Counted from the stretch's first letter, positions 1 to 53,697 are shown. The stretch: DNA of 64,000 nucleotides from Ecdyonurus torrentis (GCA_949318235.1 OX439127.1:36066656-36130655); one strand, 5' to 3'. The notes: generated by a model from the letters alone, not told the origin. Numbers and translations: made by a program.

Positions 1-204
1 TTATGATAATAATAATCGTATTTAGTTGTAATTATTGTATTTATTTAATTTATATAAATTTATTTATATTTAAACAAAATATTAATTATTAAATTTAATT
101 TTTTATTTCTATAATGTTACATAAAGCGATGAATTTTGTATTTAAGCTTATTTTATTAGTCATTTCATATTCCATAGTCAAATATACCCGAGAGCAGTCT
201 TGGG

Positions 205-455
205 TTCGATTATCGTAAATACGATAACGATACTATAACGATATTCGATTATCGAAACGTTATAGATTTACAGTTTTATAAAACTTATCATTATCGTTAA
301 AGATTAACAAAAATTGACGATATTATCGTCGCACCTATAACGATACTTTGTGCTCCAAAGCTCCAAAAATAAGAAAAAATATAAACAAAAGTAAGAATAG
401 TGCACAAAAAATAAGAAAATATTACCCAAAACTTGAGGCAGTTAATCGTTATAGG
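205..455. repeat. Cluster of inverted CGATAACG/CGTTATCG-type words
   Basis: TATCG, CGATA and TATAACGATA words recur on both strands. ACCTATAACGATAC (334-347) mirrors ATCGTTATAGGTATAG (about 445-460). It could be a decayed foldback element or short satellite remnant. Confidence 0.3.
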
Positions 456-1468
456 TATAGTACAGTCATGAAGCAAGAATTCATAAAATGCCAATGTCGA
501 AGAAATGATTCTTTCTGTCTGCTTTGATCAATAAAATTATAGGTAAACATGCAATATAATATTTAATTTAAAAATATACCAAATGAATTAAATTGAGTTT
601 GTTGATTTAAATTCAAAATGTTAATTAGTGAGAAAAAAATACATATTATGTGAAACTTCTGTAATTTTAAGCTTGTTAATGTTGTATAAAATAATACCCT
701 AATTTGAATTAGGTCATGCCTAAAGTCATGTTTATTTAAGTTAGGTCATGACCCAATGAAACGTAAAGTATAATTTCCAAGTTCTTGAAACATGTTCAAG
801 TTTAACCTATATAGAAAATGGCATTATTTTCAAAGATTTTAAGTGTCTAAAATGGTTTTATAAAATGTGTTTTTGCAAACGAGTTGTTACAAATAGCTGG
901 ACTTACTTGAAGCAAGAATAAAGGTTATGCCAGTTTACTCAGCTTAAATTGTACGGAAAATTGAATGCCTTGAAAGATTTATTGTCTACATTCAGAATGG
1001 CCTCTCTTTCTCTTTCTCTCTCTCTCTTGTTTTGACATGACAACAAAGGAATGTTTGGACAATTTTGCAGACGCAAAAAGCATTAAAAATCAAATGATTC
1101 TTTCGTTCATTTCTATTATTATTTTATTTTATCTCAGTTGAACAGCAGGGAGTAGATTTGAAGTATACAATGTGAAATATTTTCCTTAAAAATAATTCTT
1201 TCAGTAAATTCAAGTCCATATTGTCCATATTTTCCTCCTTTTCAACGCGCAAGTATAATAAACATATAAGATTAGCTTAAACTGTGGCTCAACGTTCTCT
1301 AAGAAAATCTTTATATGTTTTAGTACTTTTGCAAACTAATCAGTAGTAGATCTGAAGAGGAGTCATTTAATAAAACAATGAAAATATTTAATGAAATTAA
1401 GTCATCATTTATTGAAGTATATAATTTATTTTGGTGTTTGAGTAATGTATTAGTAATTCGTTAAGAGA

Positions 1469-1513
1469 CGAGAGAGAGAGAGAGAGGGAGAGAGAGAGAG
1501 AGAGAGAGAGAGA
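1469..1513. repeat. (GA)n microsatellite
   Basis: About 45 bp of GA with a GGG interruption. Confidence 0.92.
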
Positions 1514-1651
1514 AATGTTTAATTGAAAAAAACTTGTCAATAAACACAATTAAAATGCTTGAGTGCTCTTTTTAAAGAATTATTTTGTAATGTGTAAAAC
1601 AGATTTATAATACATTAGTATTTAAAATCATAGTATTCTCTAAGCCAACTA

Positions 1652-1711
1652 CTTAGCCGAGTGGTTCGTATGGGGCGCGTCAACTTGCTATATATGACAT
1701 GTTTCGCAGTC
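1652..1711 (+). repeat. tRNA-like (SINE-type) relic
   Basis: TAGCCGAGTGG at about 1654 matches a Leu/Ser-type tRNA A box, and GTTTCGCAGTC about 47 nt later resembles a degraded B box. No cloverleaf can be folded, so this is at most a decayed tRNA-derived repeat. Confidence 0.25.
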
Positions 1712-1869
1712 GTGGATGATTGATGATGTTGCAAGTAGCAGGATTTAGTAGAGTTATATCATAATCATGCAGCATTGTGTATGTATATCAATACTATTGA
1801 TTTTTTGATAAGTACGTGCAATTCAAATATTCTCATCAATTTTGAAAAGCATTGATAGTTCTATATCTT

Positions 1870-2320
1870 TGGTATAGAGTTTTTGTTTATATCGTATTTT
1901 TTCTAAACTATGAGTGTTTTCTTCATTTTAATGCATATTCAGAGCATGAAGAGTGTTTGTCATTGTTCTACTTATTGCAAAACTCTCATATAGTGTTGTG
2001 CTTAACATTGTATTCCGAAGCGTCTTAGTGATTTGTGTTCATCGTGATACAGCTGCATTTACAAAACCACCGTAGAGTGTTTTGTTTATCGTGCAACGTT
2101 TTCAAAACCGTTGAAGGGGGTAGTGGCAATTCAATTTGTAATACCATTGTTTAGATAATTTTGCACTAAATTTTTAGAACTGTCGTTCTTTATCGTTTTA
2201 TATGATTTAAACCTCTCGTCCATCGTTATGCATTATTAAATCCGTCGTAGTTTTGTTTTTCATCATTCTATATTTTCAAAATCGTTGTAGCGAGTTGTAT
2301 TTTATACTATTCAAAGAAAG
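1870..2320. repeat. Diverged tandem repeat
   Basis: The phrase GTAGAGTGTTTTGTTTATCG and variants recur near 1872, 1908, 1990, 2072, 2250 and 2287. Several copies are preceded by a form of TTTTCAAAACCG (near 2060, 2100, 2275). Spacing is irregular (roughly 35-180 bp), so the array is old and partly rearranged. No coding potential is visible. Confidence 0.4.
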
Positions 2321-3220
2321 ATAATAGAGTACAAAATTAATCCATGCAAATCTGCAGCATACAAACTTCAAATAGACAAAGACGCCTAAAAGTCTAAATA
2401 AGTATACCAATTTTATTATTATTTTTTTTTTTGTATACGTTGAAATTTATAATGAATTCGAATTGAAATAGAATAAAAAAAGTTTAAATATATGTAACAC
2501 GAACATTGAAATATTTGAAAATCATGCTTCCATTTCAAAACAATAAAACTTCTTTATATTCTAGATTTGTAAAAAAAGGAAATTGGAGCTTAAAGAGAGT
2601 TTAACAATCCTCCTCCTTTTCGTTTCATATAATGTGCACTTGAGCTGACTTGCCTACTTGGCTGCTTCACTGTCTATACATGTATAGATAGGTGCATGAG
2701 TAGCAGTCTTTTTTTTTCTTTTTTTTCTTTTTTCTTCCTCCTCCAGGGATTACCGACATAGGGAACGTCAAGCAAGACGAGAGAGTTTCGTAGAATAAAC
2801 CAACTGATTGGCATGCACCCAAGCGACCATACTATATACTATTGCTTTAGAAATCTACTGTAGCTTGCTAGCTTGCTTTGCCTCACATATAGAAATCAAG
2901 TACTTTAAAGTCAATGTCAGCTTATCACATGATTTGCATTCAAACGACCAACCAATAAATCGACTTCGATTTTTTTTTACCCTACAGTCTCCGATGTTCC
3001 TCTCTCTCTCTCTCTCTAACTGTATTTTTCTTTTTATAGAAAGATAATAACTGAAAACGAAAGTCACGTCTTCATTTGTTAAAGTAATTCCATCTCTTTT
3101 TTTTCTCCTTATGAGAGCAACATGCTTTAATAAGGTAACGATATCATCAATCATAAATCAATTTCAGTATGTCTTTTTATTCAATTAAAAACACCGTTGA
3201 TATAAATATTAATATTTTTC

Positions 3221-3667
3221 ATTCATTCATTCATTCATTCATTCATTCATTCATTCATTCATTCATTCATTCATTCATTCATTCATTCATTCATTCATTC
3301 ATTCATTCATTCATTCATTCATTCATTCATTCATTCATTCATTCATTCATTCATTCATTCATTCATTCATTCATTCATTCATTCATTCATTCATTCATTC
3401 ATTCATTCATTCATTCATTCATTCATTCATTCATTCATTCATTCATTCATTCATTCATTCATTCATTCATTCATTCATTCATTCATTCATTCATTCATTC
3501 ATTCATTCATTCATTCATTCATTCATTCATTCATTCATTCATTCATTCATTCATTCATTCATTCATTCATTCATTCATTCATTCATTCATTCATTCATTC
3601 ATTCATTCATTCATTCATTCATTCATTCATTCATTCATTCATTCATTCATTCATTCATTCATTCATT
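3221..3667. repeat. (ATTC)n tetranucleotide array, about 112 copies
   Basis: An apparently perfect run of ATTC over 447 bp. It ends 53 bp before the Ig2 exon, so it sits next to the polypyrimidine tract of that 3' splice site. Read in frame it gives a false His-Ser-Phe-Ile repeat protein; this is not a gene. Confidence 0.98.
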
Positions 3668-3720
3668 GTTTCAATTATGTATCATTTGTGTAATTTGCAT
3701 TTTTTTTTTTAATGTTTTAG

Positions 3721-44445
<40,725 letters not shown>

Positions 44446-44655
44446 GTAAGTGTGATCTTTTCTCTTATTATTCATATACAATTATAGTAAATTTTATTTT
44501 ATATCATATAGGTGTTATCGGGGAAAATACATTATATTTTTGCTATTAACAGAAAATCTTAGAAGTACACGATAAATTGCATCATGAATGTCTTTCTTAT
44601 ATTAATAAGATTCCTAATAATAATAAGATATAGGTGATACGATACTAAAAACACA

Positions 44656-44880
44656 CAGAAAACATAACTTTAAGAAATTATTCAGTTACATAGATGTAAC
44701 TATTCAAGACAAACAAATAACTTGGTTCAAAGAAGTTTAAACAGTATCTCGTTAGAATAAACATTATTTCTTCAGTGGTAAATAGTTAGCTCTTTAGATG
44801 TTAAAACACTTTGATTATTATATCTAACAAATTTATAATAAAAAAAAATCTAAATAGTAACTCTTAAGTTACTTTTTTAT
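44656..44880. repeat. Dispersed repeat, copy B (without insertion)
   Basis: It matches 5252-5419 plus 5861-5920 continuously. At TTATATCTAACAAA (about 44818) it reads straight through the point where copy A carries the 441-bp foldback element. Confidence 0.8.
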
Positions 44881-45057
44881 GTTCATTTTAGATAACGGTA
44901 GTGTATTGAATTTGATAAATGATACTCCATGACTATAAATATCTTTAATGTAATTAAGTAATTCTGTAGAAAAACACACAAAAAAAAGGTGGAGTTACGC
45001 AATGCTTATGGAAAGGTCATTAGTAAGGAGCGCGTATTTTCCGCGTCACCTGTAATT

Positions 45058-45084
45058 GCCTAGCGTGCGACGCCGATAACGACC
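45058..45084. repeat. tRNA-arm-like motif, second occurrence
   Basis: GCCTAGCGTGCGACGCCGAT then AACGACC. It resembles the motif at 36152-36190 and, in reverse complement, the end of the foldback at 4366-4382. Family unresolved. Confidence 0.25.
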
Positions 45085-47636
45085 ATTCTCATATACAACT
45101 TAATGATATATAGTATATTTGAAACTGAAAATAGACTCCTCTATACACAATTAATGTTATAATTCTCATAATGATGTAATTTCTTCACACCTTGGCACCT
45201 TATTTAATAGCAATTACTGTAACAATGAACGTTACTCTAAACGCGTTGTCTATCATTTCATAATTAACGTCCTTTAATGATACTAATTGAATTTAAGTCT
45301 ACTGTACAGCCAGTTACAATTTTTTTTATCACCATTCATTCGTAAAGTTATCAAGTATATTTTGTTCTCACATTTTTTTTACGTCAAATATAGTTTCATA
45401 TGATGCTAAACGCTAACACGTGAGAGACAAGTGTTTCATTTACATAAAGTTTAAAACAGTGGAATAAATACGTGCTGCGTTTCGGCAAGATATAGTCTTC
45501 ATATATTTTGTGAAGCATCAAAAATTTAATATAATATTACAAAGTAAAATAAGTTTCTGATAACTACACTATATACAAAACAAATTTAACGTTAGTACTA
45601 TGATTATAAAAACTGATTTCAAAATCTTGATATTAGAGAATTATAATCCTTACAATTCTTGCGACGCTACTGAGTGTGTACATTGTATGCAATCAGGGTA
45701 ATTAACTTTGCTATAAGAAATTAATTCAAAACCCAGTGTAAAATTATTATCGTGTTGACTTTTTTTTTTAATTTAAATAAACACAACACAAGCACATAGG
45801 CAATAATAAAATGCTGAATTTTTTATGCTCGACCGTTTTCAGTAATAATATTCATAACATTATTTCAGCAACATGGAATACGTAATCATTGTGAACAGCA
45901 TAATTGTTATCTTGTAAAGCAAAACTACTTGTGAAATTCTGAAATAGAAACATTTATGCTATAGATGCTATGCTATAGAATAGATTAGTTTTACAAAACT
46001 TGGAAACGATTTTACTTCCTTTATTTATTGTCTTCTCACCTTGATAATAGTATAATATAAAGTAAGATAAAAAGAATATGTTCTGCATTGAAATTAATAT
46101 GCAATTATTAGTATTAATTAATTGGTATAAAAATTTAACTGCTATACTATATAACTGTCGCGCTTATTTTAACACCACTTTGCTAGTTAAAATCCAACTC
46201 ACGAGAGGTCTCGTCGGTAGAAATCTCTTCCTTGAAAACGTAAAATCTTTAAAACATAAAATTTACGCTTCAGCAGCTTTGGAATTCATTAACTTCAAAT
46301 TTGAATACCATGTATTTAGGAAAATTATTCATATTTTCTGTTTTGAAATCAAAAAGATGATAAACATAAAGTTGATCAACATAGAAATAACATATTGAAA
46401 ACATAGAGTTGAAGCAACATAAAGAGCTAACATGAAACGAATCACTCATCCTTCAAAATGACGTGATTCTTATTTTAGTTGCACGATATAACATGATTTC
46501 AGAATTTGTAAAGAAAAATTGCAGGGTAAAAATCATGCATAACAAATCAATACGTAACATTATTAATTAAATTAAATATAATATATAATATTATATAATA
46601 TATTATATATTATTTTAATTATATTATATAATATATTGTTAAGAATTTATTATGTTTTATGCAATATTTTCATCGTATATCTTTTTTCAAAAAGTTGCAA
46701 AAGAAAAAGAAAAAAACAAACAAATCAAAGAAAAGAAAAGAAAACAAGACAGGTTTCTTTTGAAAACCGACTTAAACTTAAATCGGACTTGAGTTAAAAA
46801 AAATATTATAAATTTAAAAAAAAAACGAAACAAAGCTTGATTTAGCGTATGGTTATAGCTTTGTACATCTTTGTTGTGAAAACAAGTTTAAGATCCGCTC
46901 GTTTTACAATAATAATAATAATAATAATAAAGTAAATAGTCATTTGAACTATGACAACTGCTTAAATTATTTTTAAATGATTGTATTGCTACTTTAAAAA
47001 AAATATAAAAAAATTGTTTTTCATTTTGCAGAGAAAAATTATGCAAGAATACAAAAGTATATCTTTGTTTAGCAAATAGTTTGGGTTAAGATATAAGATA
47101 AGATATAAAATTAGATATAAGATATAAGATTTTATTACGATGTATTAATTTATTCGTATGTCTTAATTTATAGAAAAAAAATGACTAGAGGGTAGAGTTA
47201 AAACGCAGAAGGACAGGTAGCAAAAATTACAAGTGGTCCTCTATCATTTTTCCATTCCCTGTTCATCAAATTTCCTCGATTGTAACGTTGTTGTTGCTGT
47301 TTTAACTATTAAAAAATTGTTGACTAATTTTTTATCATTTTTTTATCGTGAAAAGCTGAATGTCTTATTGACGCTGTACAGTACATACACATGCAGGGTG
47401 GCTTGAGTTCAGTTCAAATGCTTGGAATCTTAGCCATCCTTTTTTTAAGTACCTTATAAGTTACAAAGTGATAATGAATATTTCAAATATTTTAATATAT
47501 TACCAATAGAAGAAACTTTTAAATGTGCGTTTATTTGTGATATTTACTCTGAAAATTTTCATGGTATACCTAGAACTTATATTTATAGTACTAGAATTGC
47601 AGTAACCAATCCTTAATTTGTAACAAAAATTGTTAA

Positions 47637-47770
47637 TAGATTCACTGAAAGGACCAAAAAAATTCTTGTTACCTAAATTGTGGAATCACATCCCAATAGA
47701 GTTAAAATTTTTTAATAATAAAAACGAAATAAAAGTTAGTATGAAAAAAAAATTCTTTAATAATTTATAA
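47637..47770 (+). pseudogene. C-terminal remnant of a non-LTR retrotransposon reverse transcriptase
   Basis: One frame reads SLKGPKKFLLPKLWNHIPIE, LKFFNNKNEIKVSMKKKFFN, then NL and a stop. P-x-LWN-x-[IL]P-x-E[LI] followed by a basic FKKKL-like segment is the usual C-terminus of LINE-type reverse transcriptases. The frame is closed by a stop a short way upstream, and no catalytic domain is present, so this is a 5'-truncated dead copy. Confidence 0.6.
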
Positions 47771-48007
47771 ATTTTTGCTTCCATTACAAGACTATTTCTC
47801 AGTACTTGAAAATATCTTACGTGTTTTGGGTTAATTACTTTATTTGTTTTGAAATAGAAACTAAATTTCATGATTAAGTTAGTTTTAATTATTATGACAT
47901 TTTGTGTAAAAAATATAATGAACCAACCGATAAGGATATGCCTTCGTTGGATTTTGTATAATTGTGTGTTTAAAAATAATAATAATAACAAAAAAAAAAA
48001 AAAAAAT

Positions 48008-48260
48008 GGGCCCGGGCAGGTGTTTGAACCGGTCTCGATTATACTTGAAGAGAGCTGATTTCTAGTTTTAGGTGGAAAGCATAGCTTATATTGTTTGTTT
48101 GTTTTTTAATAAAAAAATTGGTATTGAAATAGATGCAAAAAAAAAATAATAATAATAATAATTAACGTCTCTAAAGAGCCTTGTTTTCTAATTTTAGGTC
48201 GAAATCATACCCAATATATTGTCGTTTTTATAAAAATAACAAAACTTTGGAATTAAAATA
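48008..48260 (-). repeat. Tandemly duplicated unit next to a B-box-like sequence
   Basis: About 48045-48140 (GATTTCTAGTTTTAGGTGGA) and about 48165-48260 (GTTTTCTAATTTTAGGTCGA) are diverged copies of one unit of roughly 120 bp. Just before them, on the minus strand, GGTTCAAACACC (48025-48036) looks like a pol III B box. It may be a minus-strand SINE; no convincing A box was found. Confidence 0.35.
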
Positions 48261-49719
48261 TACAACAATTTTTTATTGGTTTCTGAAGAAATATAAATGA
48301 TTTTTTTTTTTTTTTTTTTTATGATTTGTATAAGAGATTATTGTTAAAAATTTAGTACTTGCTAAAAATGAAAAATGAAAGGATTAACGCACAGAAAAAA
48401 AAATAAAGATAACTTTAATACTAGTAGTGTTAGTATGTAAACCATGCTACATTATTTACAGTTTGTTTTTAGTAGCTCTATTTTCATATTTGTTTTATTT
48501 GCTTGTTTAATTTCAATTTAAATCTACACGACTTTATATAAATATACATTTTCAATTGTTTAGTTTTAGTTGCTAGTAATTTTCCACTCATTTAAAAATG
48601 AGAAAATTATATAGACAAGGAAGAGTTTCAAGTTACAAACGATGTTAACAGAAACCAGATCACTATGAGACAGCCTTTGCGAATGACGTCACACGCCTTT
48701 GACCAATATTAAATTATAAATATTGTGTAATATATTATATCACATTATAATCATCATTAATTAAAGCATTTAATTAATGGCATATAACATACTGTCGTCA
48801 AAATGAAATAAAAAAATGATAATATATTATAATTTTTCAGTTGCTTTAGAAAATGTACATAGTTTGAAAATATCTATTACATGCTTTTAACGTATAGTAC
48901 AGAGTTTTAGATTACTTGGTTAGCTACACGAAAAAAAAAATACGTTATTTATACTTGATTAAATAATAATTATATTCTGTAACATAATTATTGCTAAATT
49001 GGAAAATCATTAATAATTATGTTGAACAACATAAGTGTTACGTTATGTAACATATTTACTATGCTTTCAAGTATTACTATTGATGTTTTGAATAAATGCC
49101 GCTGGAATTAAGCTACTATAAAAATTAGGTATGTATTTTTATTTACGTGAAGTAATGTAAAACCTTATTAATCTCATCTAATTAAGTTTCATTGCATTGG
49201 TATTCCGCAATTATATATTTATATTGTTTTGATAATAATAAACAACTAAAATAATTTACTCTCTCTGGCAAATCATTTTGTAATGTCACAGGACCACGCA
49301 AGTTGGCCTGCACCTTTTGTGGCCTCTTAATAAAAATCAATTTATTGGTTTTAACTTTTTTTTTTCGTTTTACCATATTGTGTTATCGTAACACGTTTCT
49401 CTATAGTCCCTTCAAGATAGAAGTCTTATCGATAGGTACATACAATGAAAACCGCACACACGGGTCGGCCACGGCCTAATACAAACCATGGAAACGTCTA
49501 GGCAGGCGAATAGGCGCATTCACATCCAGTTTCATATAGGTTTTATTATAAAGCATGTATACAAAAACACATATAATTGAGATTAGATACATACATATTT
49601 TTGTTCTCCTCTCAACGTGATAAAAATTAGAAATATATAAAACTTACTTACTAAAAGACATAAAATATCTCATTCACATCCACATCGATGATGATGATTA
49701 TTTCACGTATGCAACCAGC

Positions 49720-49778
49720 AGTGGCTCGGTGAGGAGTACAGGGTTACGAGTCAGTTGACTTCACCACTCGGACATCGG
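49720..49778 (+). repeat. tRNA-like relic
   Basis: TGGCTCGGTGAGGAGTACAG resembles a tRNA A box and D-arm. The B box is not clear. It lies in a slightly GC-richer patch. At most a SINE remnant. Confidence 0.2.
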
Positions 49779-52027
49779 TTATATACAGTTCTTTTTTCCC
49801 AGCAATATCACAATGAGCATTTATCATAACATCAATCCAATAATAATTTCAGAAACTATTATACATTTAAATAATTAATATTACAATTAATGTATCAAAA
49901 TTTTAGAACTTGGCAATTTAAATTTACTTATTAAATGACTTATTCTTCTCTAGCTACATTTTCAGTTATTTTACTGTATACTGTACACTTATCCGTGGAA
50001 TTAAGGTTAAATAAAAAAAAAATATGCTGCTTTCAAAAGAAATGGCCTCAAAAGTAGTGTATAATGCAGCTAAGTGCTTATATGCTTGCTAGCTCTACAG
50101 TTGCAACAACCAGGAAACTTTGCATTGACTTCTTATTACTTATTATATAATGTTACTGTTGTCAACAATAATGCAAGAAGTCAGTGCAGGTGTTACGAGG
50201 CGCAGAGCTGGTAAAACTAGCATACTTACCTATACACTCATTTTTAAGCTTCTTTCTTTTGAAAGCGTCTTTTCCTTTCATGTAACCTTTATGCCACGAA
50301 TAAGTGTAAATGTAACGTATATACCACAGTCTTATATAAAAATAAGACATTATTATTATGGTCTTAATTAATGAACATTAATTTTACTTAATAAGAATTT
50401 TTCCGAAGGAACGTTTTTATTTTCAAGAAACAATTGAAACACGTCACGGTATTAACAATTTTTAATAAAAATATAATTTTTTGTATTAAATTAATTTTGC
50501 AATCCAATAATAAATTTATTAAAAAAATAACAATAAAAATTAAATCACATATAAAAGGACAATAAAAGTCTAAAAATACAGTATACAAGGAAAATAAGAT
50601 TGAAAATGTTGAAAAGGCATGTGGGTTGGTTCGTATCTACTCAACAATATTAAAAGAGAGAGAGAGAGATATAAAATACTTTTATACTGAAATTCGTGGT
50701 AAAATAGAAAATTATTTTGTTATTTGCTTCTATTGTGAAAATGTAACAATTTCAAGAAAAAAAAAAGTTAATATTTTGCACAGTATATCTTATACTTTTT
50801 TATATATATATATATATTAACAATGATTGGTTATGGCTTTCAAATTGTTAAAGAATTTCTTGCGCTCAAGTTCTTACAGGTAAATCAAATTTCTAAGATA
50901 AGGAATCGAACCAAAGATTTACTTTGAAATTTATATTCTAAGAAAAGAATGTCTTTAAATATAAAGAATTTAACAATCAAATGAATAAGTAGTGCTTAAA
51001 TTCAAAGATATTTCCACATATAATAATAATATCAATAAAACGACAGTAATAATAATAATAATGATACAGATATTGAATTAAATTTTCTAATATGGTTCAG
51101 TAGTTTCAAAGTATGTTAAATCTTCCACATTTTTTAACTCAAATCTATTACTTTTTAATTTAAAAATTGTGCCTCTTTTTGTGATCGTGAGAATTTCATT
51201 GCAATGGAGTACATTTTTGTCAATGTTTAGCATAACATCTGAATATCAGAATTTCAAGTTATTATTATTTCACTATTTCACTTACCATTGATTTTTAATA
51301 GAAACTGACACGTTTATAGTTATAAAAAGTGTGTATATGTATATAATATAATACAGTATTATATAATGAAGGAATAAAAAAATAAATAAATAAAACTATT
51401 ATACTGTATAGGATCAAAATGTTGTGTTTTGAATACGAACAGTAATAAAAAATACATTACGTAACACATAAATACAGAAGTATAATGTCATATTTCTGAA
51501 ATAAATATAATTATTATTATTATTTTTTAAAGTTTATATGAAAACTAACTAAAGGAATCTGACACCAAAAAAAGAAAAGGAGGAAAAAATGATTGTAGAG
51601 ATTTGTTTTACAATATATATGAAGTCTGCATGTAAATTTAACACATAAAAAGGTTAGAAATATCTAATAACTTAACTGAGCATACAAATTATAAACGTAA
51701 CATAATATAAGCTTATATTATGTGTTAGTTATGAAGTAATTTTATTTATCGCTGGTGTAGTGCGCGTGGTATAAAAAAGCAGGTAGTCATATTTTAACAA
51801 TGTAATTATATCTTCTCGCGCCTTAACTGTTGACATATTTATTACGCATTGCGCTGCTCCCAAACGTCACATTAACATGCCTTTATATTGTTATTTAGCC
51901 TCAATTTTTTTTGTCACCTATTTTCTGTTTTAATGAAGCATAGAGCTTAAGTATTATACATTTTAATAATATGTTAAGAAAAGCATCTTAATAACTTGCC
52001 TCATTCAAAATTCAGTATTTTTGTTTC

Positions 52028-52095
52028 ATGGTTAGACTCAGTAGTGTATTTCCCAGCTAGTGGGGAATGCACGTTTGATTCCCGCTCAGGCTACT
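52028..52095 (+). repeat. tRNA-derived SINE-like sequence
   Basis: TTAGACTCAGTAGTG is A-box-like. TTCCC, an 8-nt loop and GGGAA follow at the place of an anticodon arm, and CGTTTGATTCCCGC at 52072 is B-box-like. Spacing fits a tRNA, but the T stem has mismatches, so a functional tRNA is unlikely. Best read as a SINE head or tRNA pseudogene. Confidence 0.4.
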
Positions 52096-52584
52096 CTCAT
52101 GCATTGCATTGCTGGTTATCTGAGTTGTACTGGAAAATAAAACAATACACTATAATAATTTAGTAATATTATTATATAATATATTTTAAAGAAATTATTA
52201 ATAATGCTATTAAAAACTTTTATATATTTTTATATATTATACTATATTATACAGTATACAAAATATTCATATTACATACATACAGTACACATACTAGGTT
52301 AAAAGAGATTAAATATTTCATATTTTATGCTGTAATTATGTCATAAAGCTTGCGTTTTGGAATTTATTAAAAATTATACTGCAATATACAACATATTTGC
52401 TATGCCATGCAACATAATTATTATGCAATATTGTGATAAATATAGTGCAATAATTTAATTCTGCTGAACCTGAGCTATTATAATTATTCTGCATTTATTT
52501 TTCTCCGTGTATTTATATGTTTCTTTTTCATGTTATTGCATTTCTTTTATCTAGTATGTTGTAAGTTATTTATATTTATTGTGA

Positions 52585-52732
<148 letters not shown>

Positions 52733-53305
52733 ATGTATAAGTCAATCTCTAAATGAAATCATTCATTTCATTTTAAACAAAATGTGCACTTAAATTTTAT
52801 TCTCATTTAATTATATAATACTCTCTACTTTAAAAAACACATTTTATTAAAAAAGTACATATATATGTATATATTTCATTCGTTAAAATTAAAATCGATG
52901 GTTTTAAAGAAGCTTTATTTGCTTTTATTGTTTTCACAGCTATAACCTGACTAAATTATTATTGTGTACATTTTGTGATGAAATAGAAATCCAGTATTTT
53001 TTTTTTTATTTATAAAAATATGAATACATACATAAGTCCCACCAAAACAATAAAATCTTATCGGTGGGTGCTTAATTAACATAATATAACAAAAGTTAGT
53101 GAGCATAAAATATTACAATAGAAATTCAACAAAATAAGCACATTTCATTTTTTTTTTTCTTTTTTATCTACAACATTTAATTGAATTAGTGATGAAGAAA
53201 GCTATTTAACTTTTCTTATCAAAAATATTTATAAATCTCTATCAAATAAAGGTGATTGATTTCTTTGGTTTGACAAATAGAGATGAACGAGAGTTTTGAG
53301 ACGTA

Positions 53306-53462
53306 AAAGTAGAGACAGTGGTAAAAATATCACGTTTTTATTGTGACAGCGATAGTAAACTAACTCTATGATTGGCTAGAAGGTTCCCACTAGCCAATCA
53401 TAGAGCTATTTTACAATCGCTGTCACAATAAAAACGCGATATTTTTATCACTGTTTCTACCT
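53306..53462. mobile_element. Compact foldback MITE
   Basis: 157 bp that fold almost completely: AAAGTAGAGACAGTGGTAAA on the left pairs with the right end (reverse complement AGGTAGAAACAGTGATAAA), and CTATGATTGGCTAG pairs with CTAGCCAATCATAG around a loop of about 10 nt. TA lies at both sides (53304-53305 and 53463-53464), giving a TA target duplication. No coding content. Confidence 0.8.
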
Positions 53463-53577
53463 TAAGATAATTATTTAAATTTATAATTTTTATATGCAGT
53501 TTTGAACTTATATAAATATACCAACACTGCATCTGTTTTTGTTTTTAATTTACTTATTTTATTTCGCAACCCGGAAT

Positions 53578-53697
<120 letters not shown>

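Larger units (their letters stand above)
1..3720. other. Non-coding stretch before the first visible exon (probably intron)
   Basis: No convincing exon was found here on either strand. The first exon at 3721 starts in phase 1 inside Ig2, so an upstream exon must exist and this stretch is most simply intron. It holds a cluster of CGATAACG-type words (about 205-455), a (GA)n tract (1469-1513), a tRNA-like A box (about 1652), a diverged tandem repeat (about 1870-2320), pyrimidine tracts near 2709-2740 and 3000-3018, and the (ATTC)n array at 3221-3667. Confidence 0.6.

Noticed and set aside
3169..3693. 174-codon frame made of His-Ser-Phe-Ile repeats
   Set aside because: It is the translation of the (ATTC)n array, with no conserved sequence around it.
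44446..44549. Read-through of the last exon past its donor, adding about 34 partly hydrophobic residues and a stop
   Set aside because: A strong GTAAGT donor is present and the FN3-6 domain is incomplete; the hydrophobic tail is what AT-rich intron usually encodes. Kept only as a possibility for a truncated form.
46078..46398. 106-codon plus-strand frame
   Set aside because: AT-rich, no recognisable domain, no splice or promoter context, and codon use like the surrounding intron.
50175..50215. Possible microexon between GTGCAG and GGTAAA
   Set aside because: The intervening 21 nt encode nothing recognisable and such AG...GT pairs are common by chance.
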